Below are positions 1-8,652 of a stretch of DNA of 64,000 nt, in pieces (positions within the stretch are counted from its first letter, which is position 1; the number at the start of each line of letters is the position of its first letter). Position numbers and translations under genes: made by a program. Under the pieces are notes generated by a model. The model did not search any database. It had not been told where the DNA came from and was given only the letters and a program-made list of their open reading frames with translations. The DNA is from CALMEC01 sp963706315 (GTDB taxonomy: Bacteria; Actinomycetota; Thermoleophilia; Miltoncostaeales; Miltoncostaeaceae), in contig CAVPMA010000019.1 in assembly GCA_963706315.1 (NCBI GenBank), positions 124,001 to 188,000 of the forward strand, written 5' to 3'.

Positions 1-190
1 CGATCCGGGGGGCGGCCTCCCATGACGCCCAGCCCGCGTCGTGGATCGCGACCGCCGTCACCAATGCGCCCCAATGGTCGAGGCGGGCGAAGGCGTCGTT
101 GCCCCACTGGGCCGCGGCGGCCGCGCACTGGGTCTGGTGGTCGACCTGCAGCACCACGCACAGGCCATCGGGTTCGCGGCTCACGATCAC
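1..190 (-). CDS. DUF3891 family protein, N-terminal part (runs off the window edge)
   Basis: Read on the minus strand from a GTG at 190, the frame stays open to the window edge for 63 codons. The start reads VIVSREPDGLCVVLQVDHQT, then a QWGN motif and IHDAGWE. This pattern (an early DH, then QWGN and an HDxGW motif) is typical of DUF3891, a family of unknown biochemistry with conserved His/Asp residues. An ATG two bases upstream is immediately followed by a stop, so GTG is the start. It is divergent from the RodZ-like gene, with about 60 bases between them. Function unknown. Confidence 0.6.
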   Translation of the reverse strand, partial: MIVSREPDGLCVVLQVDHQTQCAAAAAQWGNDAFARLDHWGALVTAVAIHDAGWASWEAAPRI

Positions 191-252
191 ATCCCGAAGT
201 TAGTACACCGCGCCTTGGCCCCCCGCCCCGCGGGTGACAACATCGGAGCCCG

Positions 253-1033
253 GTGAGCGGCCTCGGCGACACTCTCCGCGGTGCCCGCGAGCGGCGCGGC
301 GAGACCATCGCCGCCGCAGCCGATGCGATCGGCGCCGAGGCGGCCCAGCTGGAGGCGCTGGAAGCCGAGCGGCTCGACGAACTGCCCGACGGGCTCGACC
401 GGGCCGGGCTCGTGGACCGGTACGCCCGGCACCTGGAGCTCGACCCCGCCTGGCTCGCCGCGGAGCTCTCGCTGCTGGAGAGCCACGACCCCGACGCCGA
501 CACGCAACCCATCCCCCTCCCCGCCGCCCGGCCGGCCAGGCGCGACTCGGCCCTCATCTGGGTGGGCGCGGGGGTGCTCCTGGGCGTCGGAGCGCTCGTG
601 CTGCTGGGCGGGGGGCTTCGCTCCGACTCGTCCACGCCGACATCCGCCGCGGCCCCCTCGGTCACGACCGCACGCGCGCCGACCCCCGCCCGCACCACCA
701 CGGCCGCCACCCCGTTGGACGCACAGGCACCGCAGGTGCTTGAAGCCGGAGCCTGCCGACACCCCCGCGATCGACCTGCGCCTCGGCGCGCGCGCCGGCA
801 AGACGGTGTGGGTGGAGGTGCGCCGCGGCGGGGTCTCCGGCCCCCAGCTCTACGCCGGGACCGTCGGCGGGGCGACCACCAAGCGGATCCGCTCGTCCAC
901 CCCGCTGTGGCTCGGCGTCGCATGGGCACCCAACGTCACCGTGACCGTCAACGACGAGGTGATCGACGCCGAGGGCGGCACGGAGAGCTACATCGTCACC
1001 CAACGCGGCCTGCGGCGGCTCACGAACCAATGA
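253..1033 (+). CDS. RodZ-like helix-turn-helix membrane protein, interrupted by a single-base frameshift
   Basis: The first part (253 to about 740) encodes an N-terminal HTH_25-type helix-turn-helix (residues 1-75), a linker, one membrane helix around residues 98-120 (WVGAGVLLGVGALVLLGG) and a Thr/Pro/Ala-rich external linker. The frame then shifts by one. From about 740 to the TGA at 1033 the next frame encodes the expected C-terminal beta domain (AGKTVWVEVRRGG, then LWLGVAWAPNVTVTVNDEVI). Removing one T at 740-741 (gtgcttgaag to gtgctgaag) restores a continuous protein of about 260 residues. RodZ-type proteins link cell shape and division to the cytoskeleton; in actinobacteria their role is less clear. 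The break may be a sequencing error. Confidence 0.65.
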
Positions 1034-1109
1034 CCGTGCCGACCGACGACCTGCCGCACCGAGCGAACAACGGGTCGCCCGGAAGCGGCGGAGCACCCGA
1101 GGGCGGCGC

Positions 1110-1115
1110 TATCCT
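1110..1115 (+). promoter_or_regulatory. Candidate -10 hexamer for pyrG
   Basis: TATCCT lies 33 bases before the chosen pyrG start. Similar hexamers with a pyrimidine-rich tail (CTATCCT, CTACCCT, GTAGCCT) precede several other genes here. No clear -35 element is visible. Confidence 0.3.
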
Positions 1116-1148
1116 CTCCGAGGCCTGTTGTGGATCGAGGGAGACGCC

Positions 1149-2762
1149 GTGTCCGACCGGGATGTGAGGTTCGTATTCGTCACGGGGGGCGTGGTGTCCG
1201 GCCTCGGCAAGGGCATCACCGCCGCCTCGCTGGGGACCCTGCTGAAGGCACGCGGCGTGCGGGTGTCGATGCAGAAATGCGACCCCTACCTCAACGTCGA
1301 TCCCGGCACCATGAGCCCCTACCAGCACGGCGAGGTGTTCGTCACCGAAGACGGCGCCGAGACCGACCTCGACCTCGGCCACTACGAGCGGTTCATCGAC
1401 GAGAACCTCACCCGGGCGTCCAACGTCACCACCGGCGCCATCTACGACTCGATCATCAAGAAGGAGCGCCGCGGCGACTTCCTCGGCGCCACCGTGCAGG
1501 TCATCCCCCACATCACCAACGCCATCAAGGAGCGCATCCGCCAGGCGGCCGCGGCCTCCAACGCCGAGGTGGTCATCGTCGAGGTGGGCGGCACCGTCGG
1601 CGACATCGAGTCGCTGCCGTTCCTCGAGGCCATCCGCCAGATGCGCAGCGAGCTCGGCCGTGGCCGCGTGATCTTCGTGCACGTCACCCTCGTGCCGTTC
1701 CTCGACTCCGTCGGGGAGCTCAAGACCAAGACCACCCAGCACTCGGTGCAGGAGCTGCGCCGCATCGGAATCGAGCCGGACGTGCTCGTGCTGCGCTCCG
1801 ACCGCGAGCTTACCGGCGGCATCAAGGAGAAGATCGCCCTCTACGGCGGCATCCCGAGCAACGCCGTCGTGTCGGCCGTCGACGCCCCCGACATCTACAT
1901 GGTGCCGCTCATGATGGAGCGGGAGGGCCTCGACCGCACCGTCTGCGACCTGCTCGACCTGCACCCCGGGCGGCCCGACCTCGCCGAGTGGCGCGAGTTC
2001 GTGCACCGCATCGAGCGGTGCTCCGGCGCCGTCCGCGTCGCCCTCGTCGGCAAGTACGTGCAGCTGCACGACGCGTACCTGTCGGTGTCGGAGGCCCTGC
2101 GCCACAGCGCCATCCACCACGGCGTCGGCCTCGAGATCGACTGGATCGACGCCGAGGACCCGCACCTCACCGACCGACTCGCCGAGGCCGACGGCATCCT
2201 CGTACCCGGCGGGTTCGGCAGCCGCGGCATCGAGGGCAAGATCGAAGCGGTGCGCTACGCCCGCGAGCACGACGTGCCGTTCCTCGGGGTGTGCCTCGGC
2301 ATGCAGGTCGCGATCATCGAGTTCGCACGCCACGTCGCCGGCATGGACGGCGCCAACTCCACCGAGTTCGACCCGGAGACGCCCTTCCCGGTCATCGACC
2401 TGCTCCCCGAGCAGCAGGGCATCGAGGACCGCGGCGGCACCATGCGCCTCGGCGCCGACCCGGTCGCGCTGGTGGAGGGCACCGGCGGGCGCGAGTGCTA
2501 CGAGGACCAGCCGGTCATCTACGAGCGCCACCGCCACCGCTACGAGGTCAACCCGATGCTCCGCACCCGCCTCGAGGACAAGGGCCTCGTGGTGTGCGGC
2601 CAGTCGCCCAACGGCCGCCTCGTCGAGATGATCGAGCTGCCCGACCTGCGCTGGTTCCGCGCCTCGCAGTTCCACCCCGAGTTCAAGAGCCGGCCGACCC
2701 ACCCCGCCCCGCTGTTCCGCGACTTCGTCGGGGCCGCCGTCGGGGCAAGCGTCCACGCCTAG
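1149..2762 (+). CDS. pyrG: CTP synthase (glutamine-hydrolysing)
   Basis: This enzyme makes CTP from UTP, ATP and glutamine, the last step of pyrimidine nucleotide synthesis. The N-terminal amidoligase domain (about 1-265) has the P-loop region GGVVSGLGKGITAASLG, followed by QKCDPYLNVDPGTM and EVGGTVGDIES. The C-terminal class I glutamine amidotransferase domain has the nucleophile motif LGVCLGMQ, and the His/Glu partners in SQFHPEFKSRP. At 537 residues it has the family's usual length. The GTG at 1149 is preferred over a TTG at 1128 because GAGGGAG lies 6 bases upstream and the conserved domain begins at residue 5. Confidence 0.95.
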   Translation: MSDRDVRFVFVTGGVVSGLGKGITAASLGTLLKARGVRVSMQKCDPYLNVDPGTMSPYQHGEVFVTEDGAETDLDLGHYERFIDENLTRASNVTTGAIYDSIIKKERRGDFLGATVQVIPHITNAIKERIRQAAAASNAEVVIVEVGGTVGDIESLPFLEAIRQMRSELGRGRVIFVHVTLVPFLDSVGELKTKTTQHSVQELRRIGIEPDVLVLRSDRELTGGIKEKIALYGGIPSNAVVSAVDAPDIYMVPLMMEREGLDRTVCDLLDLHPGRPDLAEWREFVHRIERCSGAVRVALVGKYVQLHDAYLSVSEALRHSAIHHGVGLEIDWIDAEDPHLTDRLAEADGILVPGGFGSRGIEGKIEAVRYAREHDVPFLGVCLGMQVAIIEFARHVAGMDGANSTEFDPETPFPVIDLLPEQQGIEDRGGTMRLGADPVALVEGTGGRECYEDQPVIYERHRHRYEVNPMLRTRLEDKGLVVCGQSPNGRLVEMIELPDLRWFRASQFHPEFKSRPTHPAPLFRDFVGAAVGASVHA

Positions 2763-2787
2763 TGCTCCACCCCGGAGCGCAGCGCTA

Positions 2788-3951
2788 GTGTCTCCGGAGC
2801 AGCTGGCCGAGCTTCCCCGCGTGGCCCAGCTGATGGTCCGGCTGTGTGAGATCCCCTCCCCCTCCCGCGACGAGCGGGCCGTCGCCGACGTCGTAACGCA
2901 GGAGCTGCGCATGCTCGGCGCGACGGTGACCGAGGACGGTGCCGGGGAGGACATCCCCGCGGGGTGCGGCAACATCGTCGCCCGGTTCCCCGCCACCGTG
3001 GAGGGCGGGGTGCCCATCGCGCTGTGCGCCCACCTCGACACCGTCCCGAACGGCGGGCCCATCGAGGTGAAGCTCATCGACGGGTTCCTCACCAACCACC
3101 GCTCGGACATCCTCGGCGGCGACAACAAGGCCGCTGTCGCGTCCGTGCTCGAGGCGGTCCGCCGCATCGTGACGGACGGGCGCCCCCACGCCGGCATCGA
3201 GGTCGTGCTCACACCCTGCGAGGAGATCGGCCTGCAGGGCGCCGCCCGCCTCGACCCGGCGTCGCTCGCGTCGACCATGGCGTTCGTGTTCGACCACACC
3301 GGACCGTTCGGCGGCATCATCTGCGCCGCCCCGTCGCTGCGCAAGATCCACGCCACCTTCGTGGGACGCACCGCCCACGCCGGCCTCGTGCCGGAGCAGG
3401 GCCGCTCCGCGATCGAGGCGGCCACCCGCGCCATCTCCCGCATGCCGCTCGGCCGGATCGACGCGGTCACCACCGCGAACGTCGGCACGATCGCGGGGGG
3501 CACCGCCACCAACGTCGTCGCCGAACGCTGCTCCATCACCGCCGAGGCCCGCAGCCTCGACGATCGCGCCCTCTCCCAGCAGGTCATGGCCATGCTCGAC
3601 GCCCTCACCTGGGCCGCCACCGAGGCGGAGGTCGACCTGGAGTCGCGCGTCGTCAACGAGTTCAGCGGCTACCGGTTGACCGACCGCGACCCCCAGGTCA
3701 AGCTCGCCCGCGCAGCCCTCGAGGCGTGCGGCCACCAGCCGGCGATGGTCGAGACCGGCGGCGGCTCCGACGCCAACGCCTTCCTCGTGAACGGGCTTGC
3801 CTCGGTGAACCTGTGCAACGAGATGGTCGACGTGCACACCGCCGACGAGCGCATCGCCGTAGCCAGCCTCGAGCGCACCGTCGACGTGGCGCTCGCCCTC
3901 GTCGAGCGGGCACGGGAATGGCCGTCGTCGGGCGGGCCGGCGCCCGCCTAA
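2788..3951 (+). CDS. M20 family zinc peptidase (PepT-like)
   Basis: A cytoplasmic metallopeptidase of the M20/M25/M40 clan, probably cleaving small peptides. The two-zinc site is visible: His in ALCAHLDT, the bridging Asp in LGGDN, the catalytic Glu pair in TPCEEIG, an Asp in FDHTG, and a C-terminal His in MVDVHTADE. The inserted dimerisation domain spans about residues 180-290 and contains GRTAHAG. Length is 387 residues. It begins 25 bases after pyrG, so it is probably co-transcribed. The GTG at 2788 has no strong ribosome site; GTG 2821 or ATG 2833 are alternatives. Its stop overlaps the stop of the convergent FG-GAP gene. Exact substrate unknown. Confidence 0.85.
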   Translation: MSPEQLAELPRVAQLMVRLCEIPSPSRDERAVADVVTQELRMLGATVTEDGAGEDIPAGCGNIVARFPATVEGGVPIALCAHLDTVPNGGPIEVKLIDGFLTNHRSDILGGDNKAAVASVLEAVRRIVTDGRPHAGIEVVLTPCEEIGLQGAARLDPASLASTMAFVFDHTGPFGGIICAAPSLRKIHATFVGRTAHAGLVPEQGRSAIEAATRAISRMPLGRIDAVTTANVGTIAGGTATNVVAERCSITAEARSLDDRALSQQVMAMLDALTWAATEAEVDLESRVVNEFSGYRLTDRDPQVKLARAALEACGHQPAMVETGGGSDANAFLVNGLASVNLCNEMVDVHTADERIAVASLERTVDVALALVERAREWPSSGGPAPA

Positions 3952-5483
3952 CGCAGCCCCACGTCGATCTCCACCACCACCCCGCCGGCCACCACGAACC
4001 CCGTGAGCTGGTCGGCGTTGAGATTCGCGGTGCAGAACTTCACGCCGTTGCGCGTCCGGCAGGTGGCCTTTGGGAAGCGCTTCTTGACGAGGGTTCCCGG
4101 AGAGCCGACCTTGAGGCCGTTCGCGAGGCCGTCCCCCCGCCGGGTCGTCCATTCCAAGCTGACGCTGTTGGTCGCGCTGAAGTTCACCGACCTGCTGCGG
4201 TAGACGTACAAGTACTCCCCGGTCTTGGCGTTGCGCCGGATCCGCACCGGCTTGCCGAGAAGCTCCACCACCTGGGCCCGGCTCATCCCCAGCCCGACGC
4301 ACCCGATAGACGTGCCGGCCACCACGCGTCGCGGCGTGAGGCACCGCTCGCGCACTTTCGCCGTGCCGGTCTTGCCGACCAGCGGGCGGGCGATCAGCAC
4401 GGAGACGGTGCCGGGCGTGTTCGACACCAGCAGGTCGGCGCGCCCGTCGCCGTTGACGTCGGCCGCGTGGATGCCCTGGGGTCCCCGGCCGACGCGGAAC
4501 TGCTTCGCCGGGCGGAACCCGCCGGTGCCGGCGCCCTCGAGCACGCTCACGTCGTTCGAAAGGGTGTTGGTGGTCGCGATGTCGAGAATGCTGTCCCCGT
4601 TGACGTCGGCCACCGCCATCGACGAGGGAAGGGCGCTCACCGGGTGCAACCGCGGCTGGGTGAACGCGTTGCCGCCGAGACCGAGCGCCACCGACACGTC
4701 GTAGCTGACGACGTTCGCCGCGGCCACGTCGAGCCGCCCGTCGCGGTTGAAGTCGCCGAGCCCGAGCCGGAACGGCACCGTTGTCCCCGCCAGCTGGAAG
4801 GGCGGCGCAAACGCGGGGTTGGGAGGACCCGGCAACACGCGCACACCATCGGTGGCGGCGACCACGAGATCCACGATCCCGTCTCCCGTCACGTCGCCCA
4901 CCGCTGAATCGAACCCGGCCGGTCCCACAGCCAGGAACGACGCGGCGAAGGTGCCGTCGCCGTTACCCAGCAGCAGCGACGCGTTGCGCGACTCGAGGTT
5001 CATGACGACGAGGTCGGCCTTGCCGTCCCCGTTCACGTCGCCCGCGGAGATGGACACGGGCCCGACGCCAACCGGAACCTGCGAACTCGACACGATCCCG
5101 CCGGCGCCGTTGCCGAGCAGGATCGACACGGTGCGATCGCCGTTGTTGGCGGTGGCGATGTCGAGTTTGGCGTCGCCGTTGAAGTCCGCGAGGATCGCCC
5201 CGTACGGCTGCGAGCCCACCGGCACGGCGCTGCCAGCCGAGAACTGGCCCCCACCGAGCCCGCGGTGGATCACCACCGTGTTCGCTGCGGTTGCCACCAC
5301 GAGGTCGACGATCGCGTCACCGTTCAGGTCGCCGGCGGTCAGCCATGCCGCCCCGCCGTTGCTCGGGATGTTCACCGCACGAGCGAAGTCGACGCTCGCC
5401 GCGGCCGGCCCGGCCGCTGCAAGCAGCCCAGCGCCGATCACGGCACCCGCGACGCTGCGGAGCCGCGCACGCCCCCCGTTCAA
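3948..5483 (-). CDS. Secreted FG-GAP/VCBS-repeat protein with a C-terminal Cys-containing domain
   Basis: A signal peptide (RSVAGAVIGAGLLAAAGPAAA) leads into seven beta-propeller-type repeats, each with a calcium-binding loop of the form DxNxDxxxD: GDLNGDAIVD, ADFNGDAKLD, GDVNGDGKAD, GDVTGDGIVD, GDFNRDGRLD, ADVNGDSILD and ADVNGDGRAD. A separate C-terminal domain of about 130 residues has four cysteines (RERCL, IGCVGLG, ATCRT, KFCTA) and the phrase GMSRAQVVELLGKPVRI, which resembles the SmpA/BamE-like fold seen in actinobacterial secreted proteins. The TTG at 5483 is chosen because it sits just before the signal peptide, 7 bases after GGGGG. Likely cell-surface; ligand unknown. Confidence 0.75.
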   Translation of the reverse strand: MNGGRARLRSVAGAVIGAGLLAAAGPAAASVDFARAVNIPSNGGAAWLTAGDLNGDAIVDLVVATAANTVVIHRGLGGGQFSAGSAVPVGSQPYGAILADFNGDAKLDIATANNGDRTVSILLGNGAGGIVSSSQVPVGVGPVSISAGDVNGDGKADLVVMNLESRNASLLLGNGDGTFAASFLAVGPAGFDSAVGDVTGDGIVDLVVAATDGVRVLPGPPNPAFAPPFQLAGTTVPFRLGLGDFNRDGRLDVAAANVVSYDVSVALGLGGNAFTQPRLHPVSALPSSMAVADVNGDSILDIATTNTLSNDVSVLEGAGTGGFRPAKQFRVGRGPQGIHAADVNGDGRADLLVSNTPGTVSVLIARPLVGKTGTAKVRERCLTPRRVVAGTSIGCVGLGMSRAQVVELLGKPVRIRRNAKTGEYLYVYRSRSVNFSATNSVSLEWTTRRGDGLANGLKVGSPGTLVKKRFPKATCRTRNGVKFCTANLNADQLTGFVVAGGVVVEIDVGLR

Positions 5484-5572
5484 ATGCCAACCCCCGGGTT
5501 GCGAAGAACCGCCGTCGGGAACGCTACACGCGAAACTTGCTTCGCCAGACGGCGATACGCCATAGGAGACAC

Positions 5573-5578
5573 TATCCT
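5573..5578 (+). promoter_or_regulatory. Candidate -10 hexamer, leaderless start of the LMW-PTP gene
   Basis: TATCCT ends 10 bases before the ATG at 5589. No Shine-Dalgarno sequence lies at a usable distance (AGGAG is 20 bases away), so the mRNA probably begins at or next to the start codon. Confidence 0.35.
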
Positions 5579-5588
5579 CGCTCCGATC

Positions 5589-6068
5589 ATGTCCAGCCCC
5601 CCGACCAGGATCTGCTTCGTCTGCCTCGGCAACATCTGCCGCTCCCCCACCGCCGCGGCGGTGATGGCGCACCTCGTCGACCGGGCCGGGCTCGGCGACC
5701 GTATCGCAGTCGAGAGCGCCGGCACAGCCGGATGGCATGAGGGCGACGGCCCCGACGGCAGGGCCGCGGCCGAGGCACGCCGCCGCGGGGTGCCGATGCG
5801 CCACACGGCCCGGCAGTTCACCGCACGGGACTTCACCCGGTTCGACCTGGTGCTCGCCATGGACGAGGACAACCTCCGCAACCTCGTGACGATCGCCCCC
5901 GACGCGCACGCGGCCGGGAAGATCGAGATGCTCCTTCGCTACGACCCCATGAGCCCACCCGACGCCGCCGTGCCCGATCCGTACTACGGCGGCCCCGAGG
6001 GGTTCGCCCACGTCTTCGACCTCGTCGAACGCGCGTGCACGGGGTTGCTCGACTCGCTCACCCGATGA
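5589..6068 (+). CDS. Low-molecular-weight protein-tyrosine-phosphatase family protein
   Basis: The P-loop signature CX5RS appears at residues 12-19 (CLGNICRS), and the general-acid motif DPYYGG lies near the C-terminus, so both halves of the active site are present. Length is 159 residues. The stop overlaps the ATG of the fructosamine kinase gene (ATGA). Members of this family next to fructosamine/ribulosamine kinases have been shown to dephosphorylate sugar-amine 5-phosphates, so the physiological substrate may be a glycated amine rather than phosphotyrosine. That assignment rests on context. Confidence 0.85.
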   Translation: MSSPPTRICFVCLGNICRSPTAAAVMAHLVDRAGLGDRIAVESAGTAGWHEGDGPDGRAAAEARRRGVPMRHTARQFTARDFTRFDLVLAMDEDNLRNLVTIAPDAHAAGKIEMLLRYDPMSPPDAAVPDPYYGGPEGFAHVFDLVERACTGLLDSLTR

Positions 6069-6928
6069 CGCCGTCGCTCCCCGAGGCGATCGCCGGGTGC
6101 CTCGGAGCCGAGCCGGTCGAGGTGCGCGCCATCGCCGGAGGCGACATCAACCAGGCGTTCCGGGTCGAGCTGGCCGACGGCCGGCGGGTGTTCGTCAAGC
6201 ACCGCGCCGACGCGCCGGCCGACATGTTCGCCGCGGAAGGGTGGGGACTCGACTGGATGCGCGTTCCCGGCGGACCGCGCATCCCCGCGGTGGTGGCCGT
6301 GAACGACGAGCAGCCGCGATTCCTCGCGCTGGAATGGATCGATCGCGGCACCCCGGCGCCCGACCACGACGAGACCCTCGGTCGCGCCCTCGCCGCCCTG
6401 CACCGCACACGGCCGGCGGCGTTCGGACTCGACCACGACAACTACATCGCGACGATCCCCCAGCCGAACGGCCTGGCGGCGAACTGGGCGGACTTCTACT
6501 GGACGCGCCGCCTCGAGCCGCTCGCACGCCGCTGCGCGGATGAGGGTCGCCTCGGCCCCGCCGTCGTCGCCCGTCTCGATCGACTCGCCGGCCGTCTCCC
6601 CGAGCTCTGCGGCCCGGCGGAGCCACCGGCACGGCTCCACGGCGATCTGTGGGGCGGCAACGCGATCGTCGACGCGGCCGGCGCTCCAGTGCTCATCGAC
6701 CCGGCCGTGTACGGCGGCCACCGCGAGGTCGACCTGGCCATGATGCGGCTGTTCGGCGGGTTCTCGGAACGTGTCTTCGCCGCATACGACGAGGCGTTCC
6801 CGCTCGCCGACGGGCACCGCACCCGGGTGGCGCTCTGGCAGCTGTGGCCCCTGCTCGTCCACGTCGCCCTGTTCGGGGGGAGCTACGCGGCCTCCGTCGA
6901 GCGAGCGCTGGCTCGCTACGTCGACTGA
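6065..6928 (+). CDS. Fructosamine/ribulosamine 3-kinase family protein
   Basis: The fold is that of aminoglycoside-phosphotransferase-like kinases. Visible motifs are GGDINQAFRVEL (nucleotide loop), RVFVKHR (ATP-binding Lys), LEWIDRG (hinge), the characteristic NYIATIPQPN and ANWADFYWTRRLEPL segments, the catalytic loop RLHGDLWGGN, and LIDPAVYGGHREVDLAM for metal binding. At 287 residues it matches the family. It phosphorylates sugars attached to protein amines, which makes them unstable and so repairs glycation. It is translationally coupled to the LMW-PTP gene upstream. Its 3' end overlaps the convergent recN gene by 13 bases. Confidence 0.88.
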   Translation: MTPSLPEAIAGCLGAEPVEVRAIAGGDINQAFRVELADGRRVFVKHRADAPADMFAAEGWGLDWMRVPGGPRIPAVVAVNDEQPRFLALEWIDRGTPAPDHDETLGRALAALHRTRPAAFGLDHDNYIATIPQPNGLAANWADFYWTRRLEPLARRCADEGRLGPAVVARLDRLAGRLPELCGPAEPPARLHGDLWGGNAIVDAAGAPVLIDPAVYGGHREVDLAMMRLFGGFSERVFAAYDEAFPLADGHRTRVALWQLWPLLVHVALFGGSYAASVERALARYVD

Positions 6929-8652
6929 GGGGCCGCTCGCTTGCCGCGGCGCTTCGGCGAGGTCCCACCTCGGCGCGCCAGGAGCTCCTGGGCGTGGGTG
7001 CGCGCCCCGGTGTCGGTCGGCGCGGCGCCGAGCATCCGGCAGAGCTCGTCGACCAGCTCGTCACCCTCCACCGCATCGATGCGGGTGGTCGCGCGGCCGT
7101 CGTCGTCGACACCCTTCACCAGCCGGTAGTGGCGCTCCGCAAGCGCGGCGACCTGCGGCAGGTGGGTGATCACGATCACCTGACGCGTGCGCGCCAGCGC
7201 CTCGAGCTTGGCAGCGACCGCCGTGGCGGTCACGCCGCCCACCCCGGAGTCGACCTCGTCGAACACCCACGTCACGTCGGGATCGGCCGCGGCGGCCACC
7301 CCGTGCAACGCGAGCAGCACGCGGGAAAGCTCACCGCCCGACGCCACGTCGGCGAGCGGCGCCTCCGGCAGTCCGGGGTTGGCCCGCAGCCACAGCACCA
7401 CCCGGTCTGCCGGCGGGTCGCCGTCGTCCTCGATCAGCTCCACCCGCACCACCGCCGCGGGCATGGCGAGCTCGGCGAGCTCCGCCGACACCGCGGCCTC
7501 GAGGCGTGGCGCGGCCTCACGCCGGATCCCCCGGAGCTCGTGCCCCAGCCTCCGGGCGTCGTCCAGCGTGGCGGCGTGCTGCGCCGCGATCTCCGCGTCG
7601 GTGTCAGCGCCCTCGTCCAGCTCCGCCAGGCTGGCTCGGGCCGCCTCCGCCCGGTCGAGCACCTCGGCCGTGCCCGGACCATAGCGGCGCGACAGCCGAT
7701 CGTAGGTCGTCAGCCGCTCCTCCACCTCCGCCAGCCGCGCGGGCTCCGCCTCGAGGGACGCGAGGTAGCTTCGAAGCGTCGAGCCGACGTCCTGGATCGC
7801 CGCCTCCACCCCGGCGAGATCCTGCCACGGCGCGCGCAGCCCCTCGTCGACCTCCACCGCGCCGGCGAGGGCGCGCACGGCCTCGCCGGCGAGTTGCACG
7901 GCGCCGCCGTCACCCGAATCCGGCGCCAGCGCCTCCGCCGCGCCGAGGACCGCCTGCGCGAGCCGGTCGGCGTGAAGGAGCCGGCTGCGCTCGGCCCGCA
8001 GCGACTGCTCCTCCTGCACGTCGATGCCGGCCGCATCCACCGCGGCCACCAGATCCTCGAGCGCGGCGCGCTCGCGCTCCGCCGCCTCACGCCGCTCCCG
8101 CGCGGCCGCCAGCGTCCGCGAGAGCACGCCGAGGCGGCGTCGCGACGCGGCGAGCCGGCGGGCGAGGTCCACCGCCTCGGGGCCGGCGAACGCGTCCAGC
8201 ACCGCCAGCTGCGTCGCGCTCGCCACGAGGCGCCGCCCCTCGTGCTGGGAGGAGAACCGGATGAGCCGCCCCGCCACCGAGCCCGCCGCGCCGCGGGTGA
8301 CGGTCTGCCCGTCGAGGAGCGCCCGGGCCCGCCCTTCGGCCGGCACCCGCTGAGCCACCACCACCTCCGACTCGTCGTCGGCCAGATCGCGCAGGCCGGC
8401 CGCCGGGTCGTCGGCGTCGAGGTCGTCCCAGAATCCGTCGGGGAGCCCGAGCGTCGCCTCCACCAGCGCGTGCCGGGCGCCGGGTCGGACCGCGCGTGCG
8501 TCGGCCTGGCCGCCGACGAGCAGCGCCAGGGCCTGCGCCACGACCGTCTTCCCCGCCCCCGTCTCGCCGGTGATGGCGGTGAGCCCCGCCGCCGGTTCGA
8601 GCTCGGCACGATCGATCACCACGAGACCGCGGATCTCGAGCCTGCGGATCAC
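6916..8652 (-). CDS. recN: DNA repair protein RecN (SMC-like ATPase)
   Basis: An SMC-family protein for double-strand-break repair. The N-terminus (VIRRLEIRGLVVIDRAELEP) runs directly into Walker A ITGETGAGKT. The centre is a long Ala/Arg/Glu-rich coiled coil (about 170-370). The C-terminal half has the ABC signature VASGGELSRVLLAL, Walker B TWVFDEVDSGVGG, and the H-loop TRQVIVITHLPQVAA. It is 578 residues long. The GTG at 8652 overlaps the nadK stop by four bases (GTGA), so tlyA-nadK-recN is one transcription unit, as in other actinobacteria. Confidence 0.94.
   Translation of the reverse strand: MIRRLEIRGLVVIDRAELEPAAGLTAITGETGAGKTVVAQALALLVGGQADARAVRPGARHALVEATLGLPDGFWDDLDADDPAAGLRDLADDESEVVVAQRVPAEGRARALLDGQTVTRGAAGSVAGRLIRFSSQHEGRRLVASATQLAVLDAFAGPEAVDLARRLAASRRRLGVLSRTLAAARERREAAERERAALEDLVAAVDAAGIDVQEEQSLRAERSRLLHADRLAQAVLGAAEALAPDSGDGGAVQLAGEAVRALAGAVEVDEGLRAPWQDLAGVEAAIQDVGSTLRSYLASLEAEPARLAEVEERLTTYDRLSRRYGPGTAEVLDRAEAARASLAELDEGADTDAEIAAQHAATLDDARRLGHELRGIRREAAPRLEAAVSAELAELAMPAAVVRVELIEDDGDPPADRVVLWLRANPGLPEAPLADVASGGELSRVLLALHGVAAAADPDVTWVFDEVDSGVGGVTATAVAAKLEALARTRQVIVITHLPQVAALAERHYRLVKGVDDDGRATTRIDAVEGDELVDELCRMLGAAPTDTGARTHAQELLARRGGTSPKRRGKRAAPQST

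Noticed and set aside
187..801. Minus-strand open frame under the rodZ-like gene
   Set aside because: Arg/Gly-rich shadow frame typical of high-GC DNA; the plus-strand protein has recognisable domains.
1020..3656. Very long minus-strand open frame under pyrG and the peptidase gene
   Set aside because: Antisense shadow of two conserved plus-strand genes with no recognisable domain; third-position GC bias keeps such frames open.
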